The translations under genes and the position numbers were made by a program. Of a DNA stretch of 64,000 nt, positions 47,362 through 58,400 are shown piece after piece; the stretch's first letter is position 1, and the number at the start of each line of letters is the position of its first letter. A model generated the notes under the pieces. It did no database searches. It was not told the origin of the DNA and saw nothing but the letters and a program-made list of their open reading frames with translations. Origin of the DNA: Melieria omissa (Eukaryota > Arthropoda > Insecta > Diptera > Ulidiidae); contig OZ020267.1 in NCBI GenBank assembly GCA_963971225.1, forward strand, positions 118,661,891-118,725,890. The letters run 5' to 3'.

Positions 47362-47967
47362 ACAAATCATCCAAGTAGTGACATGGTATAAACAGAACAA
47401 ATTTTTCACAACGAACGTACGCTGTCAAAGTTAAAACACAGCAGTGCATGTGATTGTCCACAACGACGACGACTGCGATATTCGTCCGACCACGGTTGAT
47501 CTGACGATAGAACAAATTATAATTTTGTCGCATCTCTATCCTCACAAGGGGAATGCTTTCGTCCCCAAAAACACTAAGTTTAGAATTCTAACAGCAGAAA
47601 ATTCGTGGATTCATGGTTTTGCTTTTGTGGCTTCAATAAAAGGAACATATAAACCAACAACAAAATTATTGCTTTACATAAGAGTTGGGAGAGCCGGATG
47701 CAACGTAATTTGGTGCATGTTGTTTGAATGATTTTTTCCTAATAAGCTGCTGCGAATGTCCCACTGAATTGGTTTCACCGGACGTATGTTCATGAAGACT
47801 GTCGCGATTTGATTCTGTTTACACCAATACTTTGGCATATTAAAAAAGTAAACAAATATATGTAAAGACTTAACCCGTAAAATTTTCAAAAAATTTAAGT
47901 GAATTAAAAATTCAAGTGAATTGAAAAAGTGAGCATTTGTGCTGTGTTTTCGAGAAAATCAATTTAA
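47362..47967. other. Spacer between Sps2 and the transposon cluster
   Basis: No gene supported. Confidence 0.4.
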
Positions 47968-48500
47968 CCCTTAACCACCTAGCATACGTCTCACAGACCC
48001 CCAGGAATTTTTAAGCGTGAATATTTTTACGCCCGAGCTTCGTATAAATGTGTTAATTCATGTACCTTTTCCTTGCGCCACTCAGTGCCACGCAACCCCA
48101 TGTCGCAGTCGGATGTGATCGCGTTTGTCTCTAGTGAGTAAAAAACTGTTGCCAGGAGTCTAGGAGACCCCTGTTAGGCGGTTACGTGACTTTTTTACAT
48201 TCGTAGTTTTTTATTGTTTTGGTTGATAATGGCTTAAAATGACGCAAATATACAGCGGTGGTTGTAAGAAGATTTTTCAGACGACGAAAATATACCGAAC
48301 GATGACTGCAGCGATGTTGAGGCCGATGTAGGCTTTAAATTACAACGTGATATCAGAATGGCTATTCAACGCATCCTCCAGCGTAACGATGGAACCACTC
48401 CATCAGCAGCTCCATCTTGTAGTAGCGCTGAAGAAAGGTTAGCAGTGCGTAAGAACTGCTCTATTAGCGACTCGAGAAAGAAACGGAAAACAATGTTTTT
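47968..48500 (+). pseudogene. 5' relic of a piggyBac-like transposon
   Basis: TTAA at 47964-47967 is followed by the end CCCTTAACCACCTAGC, a typical piggyBac-like terminus. A related inverted word lies inside at about 48170-48190 (TGTTAGGCGGTTACG). From about 48255 a plus frame reads DFSDDENIPNDDCSDVEADV and continues as an acidic N-terminal segment, similar in style to piggyBac transposase N-termini. The rest of the transposase and the 3' end are absent, apparently cut by the P-type relic. Confidence 0.5.
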
Positions 48501-48892
48501 CGAATGCAAAGCTCCTGGAATGTTCACACAATCTGTATTTTTACAAACCCCATACCAAAGTGTATTTTGGCCCGCTGAATTTTTAAAATCTTCCGGTTCA
48601 TAATGCAAGGTACATATCTTCGCATGTGTGCCCATCTCAGTATTACAAATACTTTCCCACTTTCTTTTTTGCTGCACATTTGAAGGTACCGCATACATGG
48701 GGATCGTGCCCCCATGACCAGTTCTGCGTAACTAACTTTAACTATGCTATGCTGCAGACGTTCTGCCTCTTGGAAAACAAATTAGTTTTTGAACTAAAAA
48801 GTATTTGACACATATGTTCAAAGTGACATAAAATAAGCAAGGCGATTTGAGAGCTGTCAGTATCGGGTTCACTTTATTTATTTCACTTTGCC
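48366..48892 (-). pseudogene. Second P-element relic: THAP domain and 5' end
   Basis: On the minus strand a C2CH zinc-finger end is readable: MYAVPSNVQQKRKWESIC, then ICTLHYEPEDFKNSAG, with the C-x-x-H of the THAP signature intact and the EDF that follows it. The terminal region (GTGACATAAAATAAGC, TGTCAGTATCGGGTTCACTT) matches 14450-14535 of the first P relic, so they are the same family. A P-type MITE abuts its 5' end. Confidence 0.72.
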
Positions 48893-49220
48893 CATGGTTC
48901 AACTAACAAGGTTATAGCAAGCCACCGGCTGATCGTGTATCGCTTCTATCAAAATCGTCGGTGTCAGCAGTGGTGCGGTGTTGCCGCATCGGTTGAAATG
49001 AAAATACCTGACTGAAAACAACTGACCTGAGCACTTTTCCCGTTTTTTCACTCAAATACAGCACCGTCTGGCAACAATCACTTTTGTCTGTTTTCAGTTT
49101 CTCCCTCTTTCGTCGGAAAATGACAGCTGAATTTGACAGTAGCGATACACGATCCTACCAACAAAATACATGTGGTTTTTGGTGTTGCGGGGATGCTATT
49201 ACCTTGTTTATTGTGCCATG
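48893..49220. mobile_element. P-type MITE (328 bp), left arm of an inverted pair
   Basis: The ends CATGGTTCAACTAACAAGGT and ACCTTGTTTATTGTGCCATG are flanked by a perfect 8-bp duplication ACTTTGCC (48885-48892 and 49221-49228). The interior is the reverse complement of 50471-50798 with few differences, and the length is identical. Confidence 0.93.
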
Positions 49221-49510
49221 ACTTTGCCCATGATACAAAAATATACAGGTAGATTCAATCGAGCAAAATTAAAAGTCAGTTGCTTTTTTGACAAATAAAA
49301 ATAAAATTTTAAGGGTGCAAAAACAAGTAAAAAATACAGAAACTGAATGATGTACTACATAAACTGATTGTGTGGAATTGCAGCTCTGCAGCAAAAATGA
49401 AAATAGTAGTACAAAATTTGTAAACAAATATTTTTTTCCAATTGTCAATTTTACTTTTATCTGCGTATTGAAACTACCTGTATATTTTTGTATCATGCTT
49501 TGCCCCTAAT

Positions 49511-50166
49511 CATAGTGAAATGAGTAAAGTGTACCAGGTAGATGACGTACACTTGTTTCTCTGAGTAGCAATTGTCAATGTGTCAATTTATTTGTGTCAG
49601 TTCGATTAACCTTTATGTTTGTTGTCGCTTAACCCATTCGCTGACAAGGACGAGTATACTCGTCTTTGGCAGTGTCATGCATTGCCAAGACGAGTTATAC
49701 TCGTCCTACTTTAAATCTGTTATAACATGCAGACTTTTGAATAAGCAAATTTTTTGTGGCCACAAACATAAACGCGCAAAATATAAATGGCAATGGGAAT
49801 GACTTCATGTAATTTAAGCTTGGCAGCGAATGGGTTAAATATCACAAAATTTAAAATTTATTTACAGTACTCCAGAAATATATACTTTCGTAATAGAAAA
49901 AACAGAAACTGCATTCTCGTGCGTTTTTTTTTTGCAGAGACAGCACGTTTTCCTGGAATGTAATTGGGTTTTTGTGTCGGTTTTGGTGCAGAAAGTATTT
50001 CCAAACAACAATTTATTTTGAAATTTTTTCATACAGCACAGACGGGTTATGAATTCTGACATTTGTCAGCATAATGACATTATTAATGACATTAACTGTC
50101 AGAAAATAAGTGTACGATGAAGAGAGAGTTCCTGCTATCTGGCACACTTAATTAATTTCACTATGA
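49511..50166. mobile_element. P-type MITE (656 bp) with CATAGTGAAAT ends
   Basis: The left end CATAGTGAAATGAGTAAAGT and the right end ACTTAATTAATTTCACTATG are inverted copies resembling the ends of the P relics at 14535 and 48890. The 8-bp duplication CCCCTAAT flanks it (49503-49510 and 50167-50174). A TTAA MITE is nested at 49633-49834. Confidence 0.85.
49633..49834. mobile_element. TTAA-flanked MITE (202 bp) with ACGAGTATACTCGT palindrome
   Basis: The ends CCCATTCGCTGACAA and TTGGCAGCGAATGGG lie between TTAA sites (49629-49632 and 49835-49838). The word GACGAGTATACTCGTC is a perfect palindrome and recurs as GACGAGTTATACTCGTC. The features suggest a piggyBac-derived MITE. Confidence 0.88.
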
Positions 50167-50470
50167 CCCCTAATGTACCTTTATTGTGATTGCCTATTTT
50201 TGTCAAAAAAGTCATCAGCAGAGTCTTCAAATTATGTACGGTAGAGACATAATTGTATTGTATTTGGAATTTATCTGTCAATTATTTTTCCTTTTGATTT
50301 TACTACGATTTCATTTGAATAAAAGTGCGACTGCGGTTCAACAATATTTGAACTGACAAATTTCTGACGTTAAAATTGACGTTATTTTTTCAAGTAGTTT
50401 AATGATAAAAATGACATTATAAAAAAAAACAATTTGACAAAAGAAGTTGTCAAAATAAGAGTGCTGTATC

Positions 50471-50798
50471 CATGGCACAATAAACAAGGTAATAGCATCC
50501 CCGCAACACCAAAAACCACATGTATTTTGTTGGTAGGATTGTTTATCTCTACTGTCAAATTCAGCTGTCATTTTCCGACGAAAGAGGGAGAAACTGAAAA
50601 CAGACAAATGCGATTATTGCCAGACGGTGCTGTATTTGAGTGAAAAAACGGGAAAAGTGCTCAGGTCAGTTGTTTTCAGTCAGGTATTTTCATTTCAACC
50701 GATGCGGCAACACCGCACCACTGCTGACACCGACGATTTTGATAGAAGCGATACACGATCAGCCGGTGGCTTGCTACAACCTTGTTAGTTGAACCATG
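50471..50798. mobile_element. P-type MITE (328 bp), right arm of an inverted pair
   Basis: The ends CATGGCACAATAAACAAGGT and ACCTTGTTAGTTGAACCATG are flanked by a perfect 8-bp duplication GCTGTATC (50463-50470 and 50799-50806). Same family as 48893-49220, opposite orientation. Confidence 0.93.
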
Positions 50799-50967
50799 GC
50801 TGTATCTACTTGGATTACTTGGTTTTTTTAAATTATGTGCTGAAACCAAAATGATATTAAGCGTTATCATTGTCAATGTTCCTTTAGTTTTGAATACTTT
50901 TCACATTTGTGAGTACGACTCACAAACATTCTACCAATTCTCTTGTATGTAGTTGCTTAAAAACATT

Positions 50968-51841
50968 CCCAGTCGGAAATCGAAATGGATAGATCAATGC
51001 ATTACAGCATGCTTAGTTTTGGTTGCGTAGTACTCCATATTTCCCATTACTTTTTTATTAAGAAATAGCCGCCTGGCGTAAGCATTACTTCGTAAAATAT
51101 AAAGAGGATACTTCATAAAAGTGAGCGCATACCAAACATGCTTTACACGTTGTTGAAAAAGTAAGCATCGCTCCGGAGACATTCCCATTAAAATATACTT
51201 TGTAATGTGGTGGTTTGAAAACGTAAGGGGGCCGTAATGTGCTATTGGAATGGGCTTAAAATTACAAAAATAAAATGTATCACGAAGAATTTAAGCACTA
51301 GCGATATCTTCACTTACGATAGAAGGTGGTTTTACTTTTACTATCGATGCCAACCCACTACGCTTGTACATTCAATTTTTTCTTCAAGACTCTTTTTTTT
51401 TCTCAAATGTACATTCCACGTATATTACAAAATAAAGTGCCCTTGGAAATACGATACGAACAACCATTTGGGTTGCGCATTTCTTTTGCTTGCTTAGCGT
51501 AAGCGACAGCCGGAGGTACTCGGATCATACCTTATATTTATGTTTATTATATTTTTTTATACATACTCTGCCTTGCTTCTTTTTGTAAGCACCAAATTGA
51601 AGTGTTCATAACTTTGCTTACCAATTCTGTAGCGGGTCAGCATCTGTATTCGTTCGGGTGTCGTCGTTTTTTTATGTTTTTCATACATACTTAGCCTTAC
51701 TTATTTTTATAAACTTCAAATTGAAGTATTCATAACTTCCCTTACAAATACCTTACTTCTGTAAGCTTCTGTTTTCAGCATCCGAAATAAGGCATGAATT
51801 ATGCATTACATTGGAATCACCTTACCAAATTTCCGACTGGG
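50968..51841. mobile_element. MITE with CCCAGTCGGAAAT ends (874 bp)
   Basis: CCCAGTCGGAAAT at the left is matched by ATTTCCGACTGGG at the right, with ATT on both sides. Inside, a segment of about 130 bp beginning TTCATAACTT with AAATTGAAGT is duplicated (51595-51650 and 51715-51780). No coding capacity. The superfamily is uncertain; the 3-bp duplication is compatible with Harbinger-type. Confidence 0.7.
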
Positions 51842-52421
51842 ATTACAAGTCACTTTTCACAGTTCATGTTTTTGTTTCACGCCGACTAGAACAATATACT
51901 AGAAGTATATATGTACATATACAGGATTTAGCTACTTAAATCCATCAGAGTATTTTTAATTGATTTAATCTTTTTTAACAGGATCATTTCCAACGAGAAC
52001 TTGTTAAATCTTGTAGAAAATATTTGTTGTCCCATTGCTTTTTATTTATTAATTTTACATAGTATTAACTGCAGATACGTTGGAAGTGAGTCACTCAGCT
52101 GTATATAGTAAATTCACGCATAAATAAATAATAATAATAACAATAAAGGATATCCTGTGTTGATGGTGTTGCGTTCTGGTAGCTGGCTGCATTGTATTGC
52201 TGCCGCAATATACAGCAATGATCGAAAATCTATTAGAACGATATGTACAGTTTACGCTATGCCATATGAATGTATGTACATGCACATGTAAGTAGAACTG
52301 AAAATGTGTTCTTTGATATAATTCTATTATGTCATAAATGAAAAAAAAAACAAACATAATTATAGATCGATGTCGTTGTTTTGAAATATGTTTTGGAACT
52401 ACTAGAACTGATGCAGATAGC
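51842..52421. other. 3' flank of the FERM gene
   Basis: Minus-strand AATAAA signals lie at 52041-52050 (TTTATTTATT on the plus strand), about 375 bases after the FERM gene stop. Nothing else is supported. Confidence 0.45.
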
Positions 52422-55400
52422 CTATGACATTCGTTTCAGTTTGCCTAATACGAAATCCTTTAATGGTTGGTAATACTGATATCGCAAACTTATCATTTCC
52501 GGCATATTCCGGATGCGCTCGAACAGCTCTGACTCTGATTCTAAAATGAGAACTGCTGATACTACCATTGTGACAACAACAAAGACAAATGAAGGAATGA
52601 ATGCCTGCAACAGATGAAATTTTCGCAAGTTTCTGATAGCAGTGGCATTGTGCCGACTCATACTGGCAGTTTCTGGTAGCTGGCCTCTGGGTTCATGGCC
52701 AACGTACTGCGTACCTCCAGTATTGAAACCACTTATGGAAGCGCATGAATTGTTGCTGGCACGATGTTGCTTAGAAGCGTGTAAGTGGTTTTGTGTCTGG
52801 TGCTTGTTAATGGGCCGATGCATTGATGCGTAAACATTGGTCAGTCCGCTCTCCGTCGATGAATGTTCAACGGAGTCGCGGAAATCGTAGTCTGGTATTT
52901 CGCCGGCGACGTTGATATTATCAAAGTTCGAAGTGCGCAGGCGGGCCTCTTCCGATACCGGCTCAAGAGCTCCACCGCCGTCTAAAACATGGCTATTATA
53001 CACTATATTTCCAAAATTATCTGTGGTTGTCATAGTGCAGTTGCCCAATGGTTCAGACATCGTTGAGCGCGGCAAACTGCTGTATCCTGCATAAAGTGAA
53101 ACTATAATATTTGCTGGCAATATATATTTGAATAATGTAATAGTTTACGGATTTGGGCCAAATCGCCTTGCGGGCTGGACGGCGTTGCTGGGACACTGCT
53201 GGCTTTGCGTTTGCTTGCGGTGGAGTTAGTCATTTTCTGTTCGCGCAGGGCATTGATACTTTCAGTGAGTATTTCGCGCTCTGTCCGGCCCGTATATTTG
53301 AACTTCGTTCCCCATGAAAAGAATCCACCACCAGAGACCACCGCAGCAGTATGGCTGTTCGGGAGCCTAAAAAAAAACCATCCAACAGTGGGATCAACAA
53401 TATTGCAAAATTGAAAGGATATTGGTCAAGGTAAATTAATAATAATTAATAATTAATTTTAATTTACCTTGGATATTGGTAACATTCAACTCCAGAGAAC
53501 GAAAACAACTCTAAACTACAGTATACAGTAGACCATAGTATAATAATAAAGTAGTCTAACCTGAGAGAGTATTTCTAATGTATTTCTATTTTGTTTATAA
53601 AAATTGGCAGAACATTTTATGAGCAGAGTTTTGAAAATATTTTGTGTCAAATTAATATGAGCCTATGTTTTCTGTTGACAAATTTTGTACATCAAAATGA
53701 AATATTGTGAAAGAAATTTCAAAAAAATTGTACTCAAAAGAGGGGAGAGTTCAGGTTAGACTACTTTATAATTATACTATGCAGTGGACCAGATTTTGAC
53801 ACGGCTCAATATTTCTTCAAAAATAGAAAAAAAAAACATGATAAATAGTTTGCCAAAGAGTTTCTCTATTATTTCTCTTTTGCAATCGCTCTTTGATTCA
53901 TTGAAGTGCAGCTCATACTCCCGAACACTTTTTGCCATTAGTTACTACGCTAAACACTAAAAAAATTGTCATGTTAAATGTGCTGCTGCCAATACAGAAA
54001 CGATTCCCTCAAATTTTTTTTTTTTTTTTAGTTTTGCTTAAAACCCGACCAAGTTCGAAGCTATTGTGTATTATTCAGGACACATTTTTTTTTTAATTAT
54101 GACATCCTTGTCTACGCCGATGACATTGACGTCATCGGGCATGACAAGTGAGATGCAACCACTGCCTTTGCGGCAATCGAAAGAGAATCTGCCTGCCCTG
54201 TCTACACGCAGGGACTCGCAGCGGCTAGGGTCTCACGTTGAAGCCGACAAGTGTACTTTTGAAGTTGTCAAGGAATTCGTCTACCTTGGCACCGCCAAAA
54301 ACCGCAGCAATGATGTCAGCCTGGAGATAAAGCGAAGGATTACTCTTGACAATAGCTACGGTCTTGGTAGGCAACTGAGTAGCAGAGACCTCTCTCGACC
54401 GACAAAACTTGCACTTTATATAACGCTTATTGTGCTTTTGCTCCTCTATGGCGCAGAAGCATGCGATTCAGCGGCTCTTGAGGTGTCCGAGAGGAAGGTA
54501 TAGGCGACGACTAACGTATACGAATCAACAACGAGCTGTATGAACAGTACAAAGACACGGACGTAGCGCAGGGAATTAACATCCAGCGGCTACGCTGGCT
54601 TGGTCATGTCAGCCGTATGGACAATGAAGTTCCGGCGAAAAAGGTGTTCGATGCAATGTTGGAGGTCGACGGCGAAAAGGGAGGCCGTGTCTCCGTTGAA
54701 AGAACCAGGTTGAGGATGCCCTATCATCTCGTGGTGTGACTAAAGTTAAGTAAGTTACAAATGGCATAAATAACAAATAATTTTTTAAAATTTCTTTCTT
54801 TTTGTCATACAAAAAAGAGCTTCTACCTGGTTCAAGTGAATAACTTCGCTGTGTTTCAGTTTAAATTTTTCAGTATTTTAATATAATTTTTTTTCAGAGC
54901 ATCGTAAGTAGTTTAATTTCACATTTATACTTTAAATTTTACCCTAGTGTAAATGAATATGCAATGTCAAGTTGTAGCAAAATATTAAGGGCCAAAGGAG
55001 TAGAAATAACGACAAAATTGCCGTTAAACGATGCACACGGTTGTACAGGCACCTAGGTGCGTTGTCATTGATAATGAAACGTATATTAAAATTGAGCTTT
55101 CGACACTACCAGGAAAACAGTATGGCTTAAGTGCAGAATAACGTACCCTCGTGAAAAAAAAATTAATAAGTATGCTTATACAAAGAAGCTTGGCTCCTGA
55201 GTCTAACAAACTAAAAATTTTGCTGGGGAAACGCCTACCAAAGGTGTGGCACGGGGTCAAAGTTCAAAACTTTTATCAAAATAACTCATTCAATTTACAA
55301 TCGATTTATACGATTATACGATTGATGTACCACATTATATACTTTATATGTACGATTAAAAAATTATAAGCAAAAATAATTTTTTTATAAAATTTACAAA

Positions 55401-58400
55401 CCCCGAATTTTTTTTCTCGAAAAAAACCATAATAAAGATATAATAAATTTATTACCATATATTCTCTACGGAATTCTCTTTACAATTAAATATAGAACAT
55501 TTGAACTTTTTTTTGTTTCTGCTTTTATATTTAAATTTAAATTAAGTTAAAAGAATCTGCTTAAGTTATTGCTTAAGCGGGATATTTTCGAATCATAGGA
55601 ATTGAATATAAAAATACTGTACGCTCCTTACTGAACCTGATGCCGTAGTTAACTCCCATGAGGGTTATTTTTCAAGCGCCCCGGCCGAAGGCCGGCCACA
55701 TAAAAGGTATCAAAACATAGAAAACCCGCGGTTGCCTCCCACCCTTTTTCTAATGGAAAAATGCGGTTGGAAAAATACCGTTCGAAAATAAGTGCACTTT
55801 GCATATTGGATATAAAATTGTGCGCATTCGAATCTTAATTATTATTAATTATGACCCACCTCAATCTTTTCAAACTATATAAGCTTTTTGAAAGTGAGGA
55901 AGAATTTAAAATTAGTGATACAATATTACAAAAATTAGTGGAGTGGAAATTGATACCGAGAGAAGGAAGCTATTGGTGCCCCAATGGCCACGTCTTGCAG
56001 ATATGCAAATCATCCGAATCTCTCGATGGTTATATTTGGAGGTACTTATCGTAATATGTATGTTTAAGATTTTTTAATAAATAATTTACATTTTAGATGT
56101 CGTAAAACTTACCAAAAAAGGAATAAAAAAACACTTAAGTGCAATACTCAAATTTCCTGAGAAAACATAAATTTTTTTAAAAATTCCAAATTGCCGGTGA
56201 TGAAGATCCTAGCCTTTTCGTATCTGTGGATAAAAAATGTTACGCTGGACTTCATCATGGAGGAATTGAACATTGCCAAACATACGGCCGGTGCCCAGTC
56301 ACCTTCCCAGCCCAGTCAACTTCTGCAGAGAAGTGGCGTACGATGGCATGATCGTACGCAAGAATAAAATAGGTGGTATTGGTCAAACGATGGAAATTGA
56401 TGAAAACAAATTTGGTAAACGAAAATATCATCGTGGCCATGCTGTAGAGGGGCAGTGGGTGTTCGGAGGAGTAGAGAGGGAGACAAACCACTGTTTCGAA
56501 TTATTGGAAGGTAGATTTAACTATAAATATATAATATAAATAAGTATATATTTACTAAATTTAGAACATTAATTTTTTTTCTATTTAAGGAGAATTTTAT
56601 ACATTTTAAAGTAAATCACTCGATTAACTTTAAAAACCCAAACGCGAACCAACACACAAACACAGTTGAAGGTGTGTGGCGCCATGTAAAACATTATATG
56701 CCACAATATCATAGAAGTAAAGAGTTTTTTAATGGATATCTGGCAAAATGTATGCTGTTGGAAAAATGTAAAGCACAAAATGAAGACCCTTTAACAACTT
56801 TTTTTAATATGGCAGGTACATTGTACAACCCCCTGCAGCCTTCATTGCCTGAAAATGATGACGAAACGATTATGAAATTGTTTTGGACCAGGAGTCGATT
56901 TAGAAAAAATTGAAAAAAGCATTGAAAAAAAAATGTATGTTTCTATATTTCATTGATTTGTATCTTAATAACAAGATTTTTCGAGAAAAAAATCGGGTTT
57001 TGTAAATTTTATAAAAAAAATAATTGCTTATAATTTTTTACTCGTACATATAAAGTATATAATGTGGTACATCAAAAGAAAGGTATGATTTCGTTTGATA
57101 CCCATATCCTATAAATCGATTGAAAATTGACTGAGTTATTTTGATAAAAGTTTTGAACTTTGACCCCGTGCCACGCCTTTGGTAGGCGTTTCCCCAGCAA
57201 AATTTTTAGTTTGTTACATTCACAAAAACAAGTTCTATATAGCCAAAGTTTCATTTTTTTCACGAGGGTACGCTATTCTGCACTTGTTTATTATTATTAT
57301 TATTGATGGGGATAGCGCACTGCGACCTAGTAGATCTATTGTGCCCCCTTCTTGGACCTCAAAGACTATCAGTGAGTCCAGTATCCAGGAGAAATTTTAG
57401 TATGTTTCCTAAACCTCTGGATACCCAGTCCGCTCCCGATATGAGGTGATCCCCCAGGTGCTTCTTTCTCTTATGCATGAGTACAGGGCATTCTCCTAGT
57501 ATATGTATCGCAGTCTCGTTTTCCTGCAAGCAGAACCTGCAATACTCGTTTTCACGGATTCCTAGCTTAGTTAGACGATAGTTCAATCTACAATGCCCTG
57601 TAAGCATTCCCGTGATAATCTGCACTTGTTCCGGCAATATGTTTTTTACCATGTTTATACGACGGTCCCAGCCGATTCGTATTGAGCCAGGTGTTTATGT
57701 TAAACATTTATTTCAGAAGCGAATTTGACGGTTTGAAAAGTAGTTTTTCGTTTATCCTATTTTTTTTACGTTTGAATGAAAGTTTGCTGTTGGTGTTGCT
57801 TGCTTTTTTTTGAAATGCACAAAAAACTGAGTGAACATCACCATCAGCTGATTTTCAAAGCACAAAATGTTTAACCGTTTATACACATTTTCGACTTAAA
57901 ACCCCTGTAAAACTGGAGTTTTCATGGATCTCTTAAGTGTAGTTTATAACGATTTTATGTTTCGAACACAGATTTTTATGCAGGTATGAGTAGGGCGCAG
58001 AAAGATAAATATTATTCTCACTAATAAGATGCTTACCAACTAAAATCATGAACAATTTTACATAATTTCGAATGCTTTGCAAAAGCAACTCTGCCCGGCA
58101 ATAAATATTAACCACAATTATTGTCAATTTAAAATTTGAAATTTATCTTTTATATTTTTACACAAAAGTTGGCTGAACACAAGGAAAATTTGTTTTGATC
58201 GGGGGTTTTTTGCAATGGACTACGCTGCGTTGCTATGTTGCGCTCCACCACGAACAACTCCTCCAGCATGGCCAACTTAGGTAGCAGCCCGCGCGATCGC
58301 CGGCCAATGAGTCGGCGCCACACTGCAACACAATCATCGTCGGCCAGTAGAAATTTACCACCGTCCACAGAGCTGCAAACAGCTCCACCGCAAACGTCTA

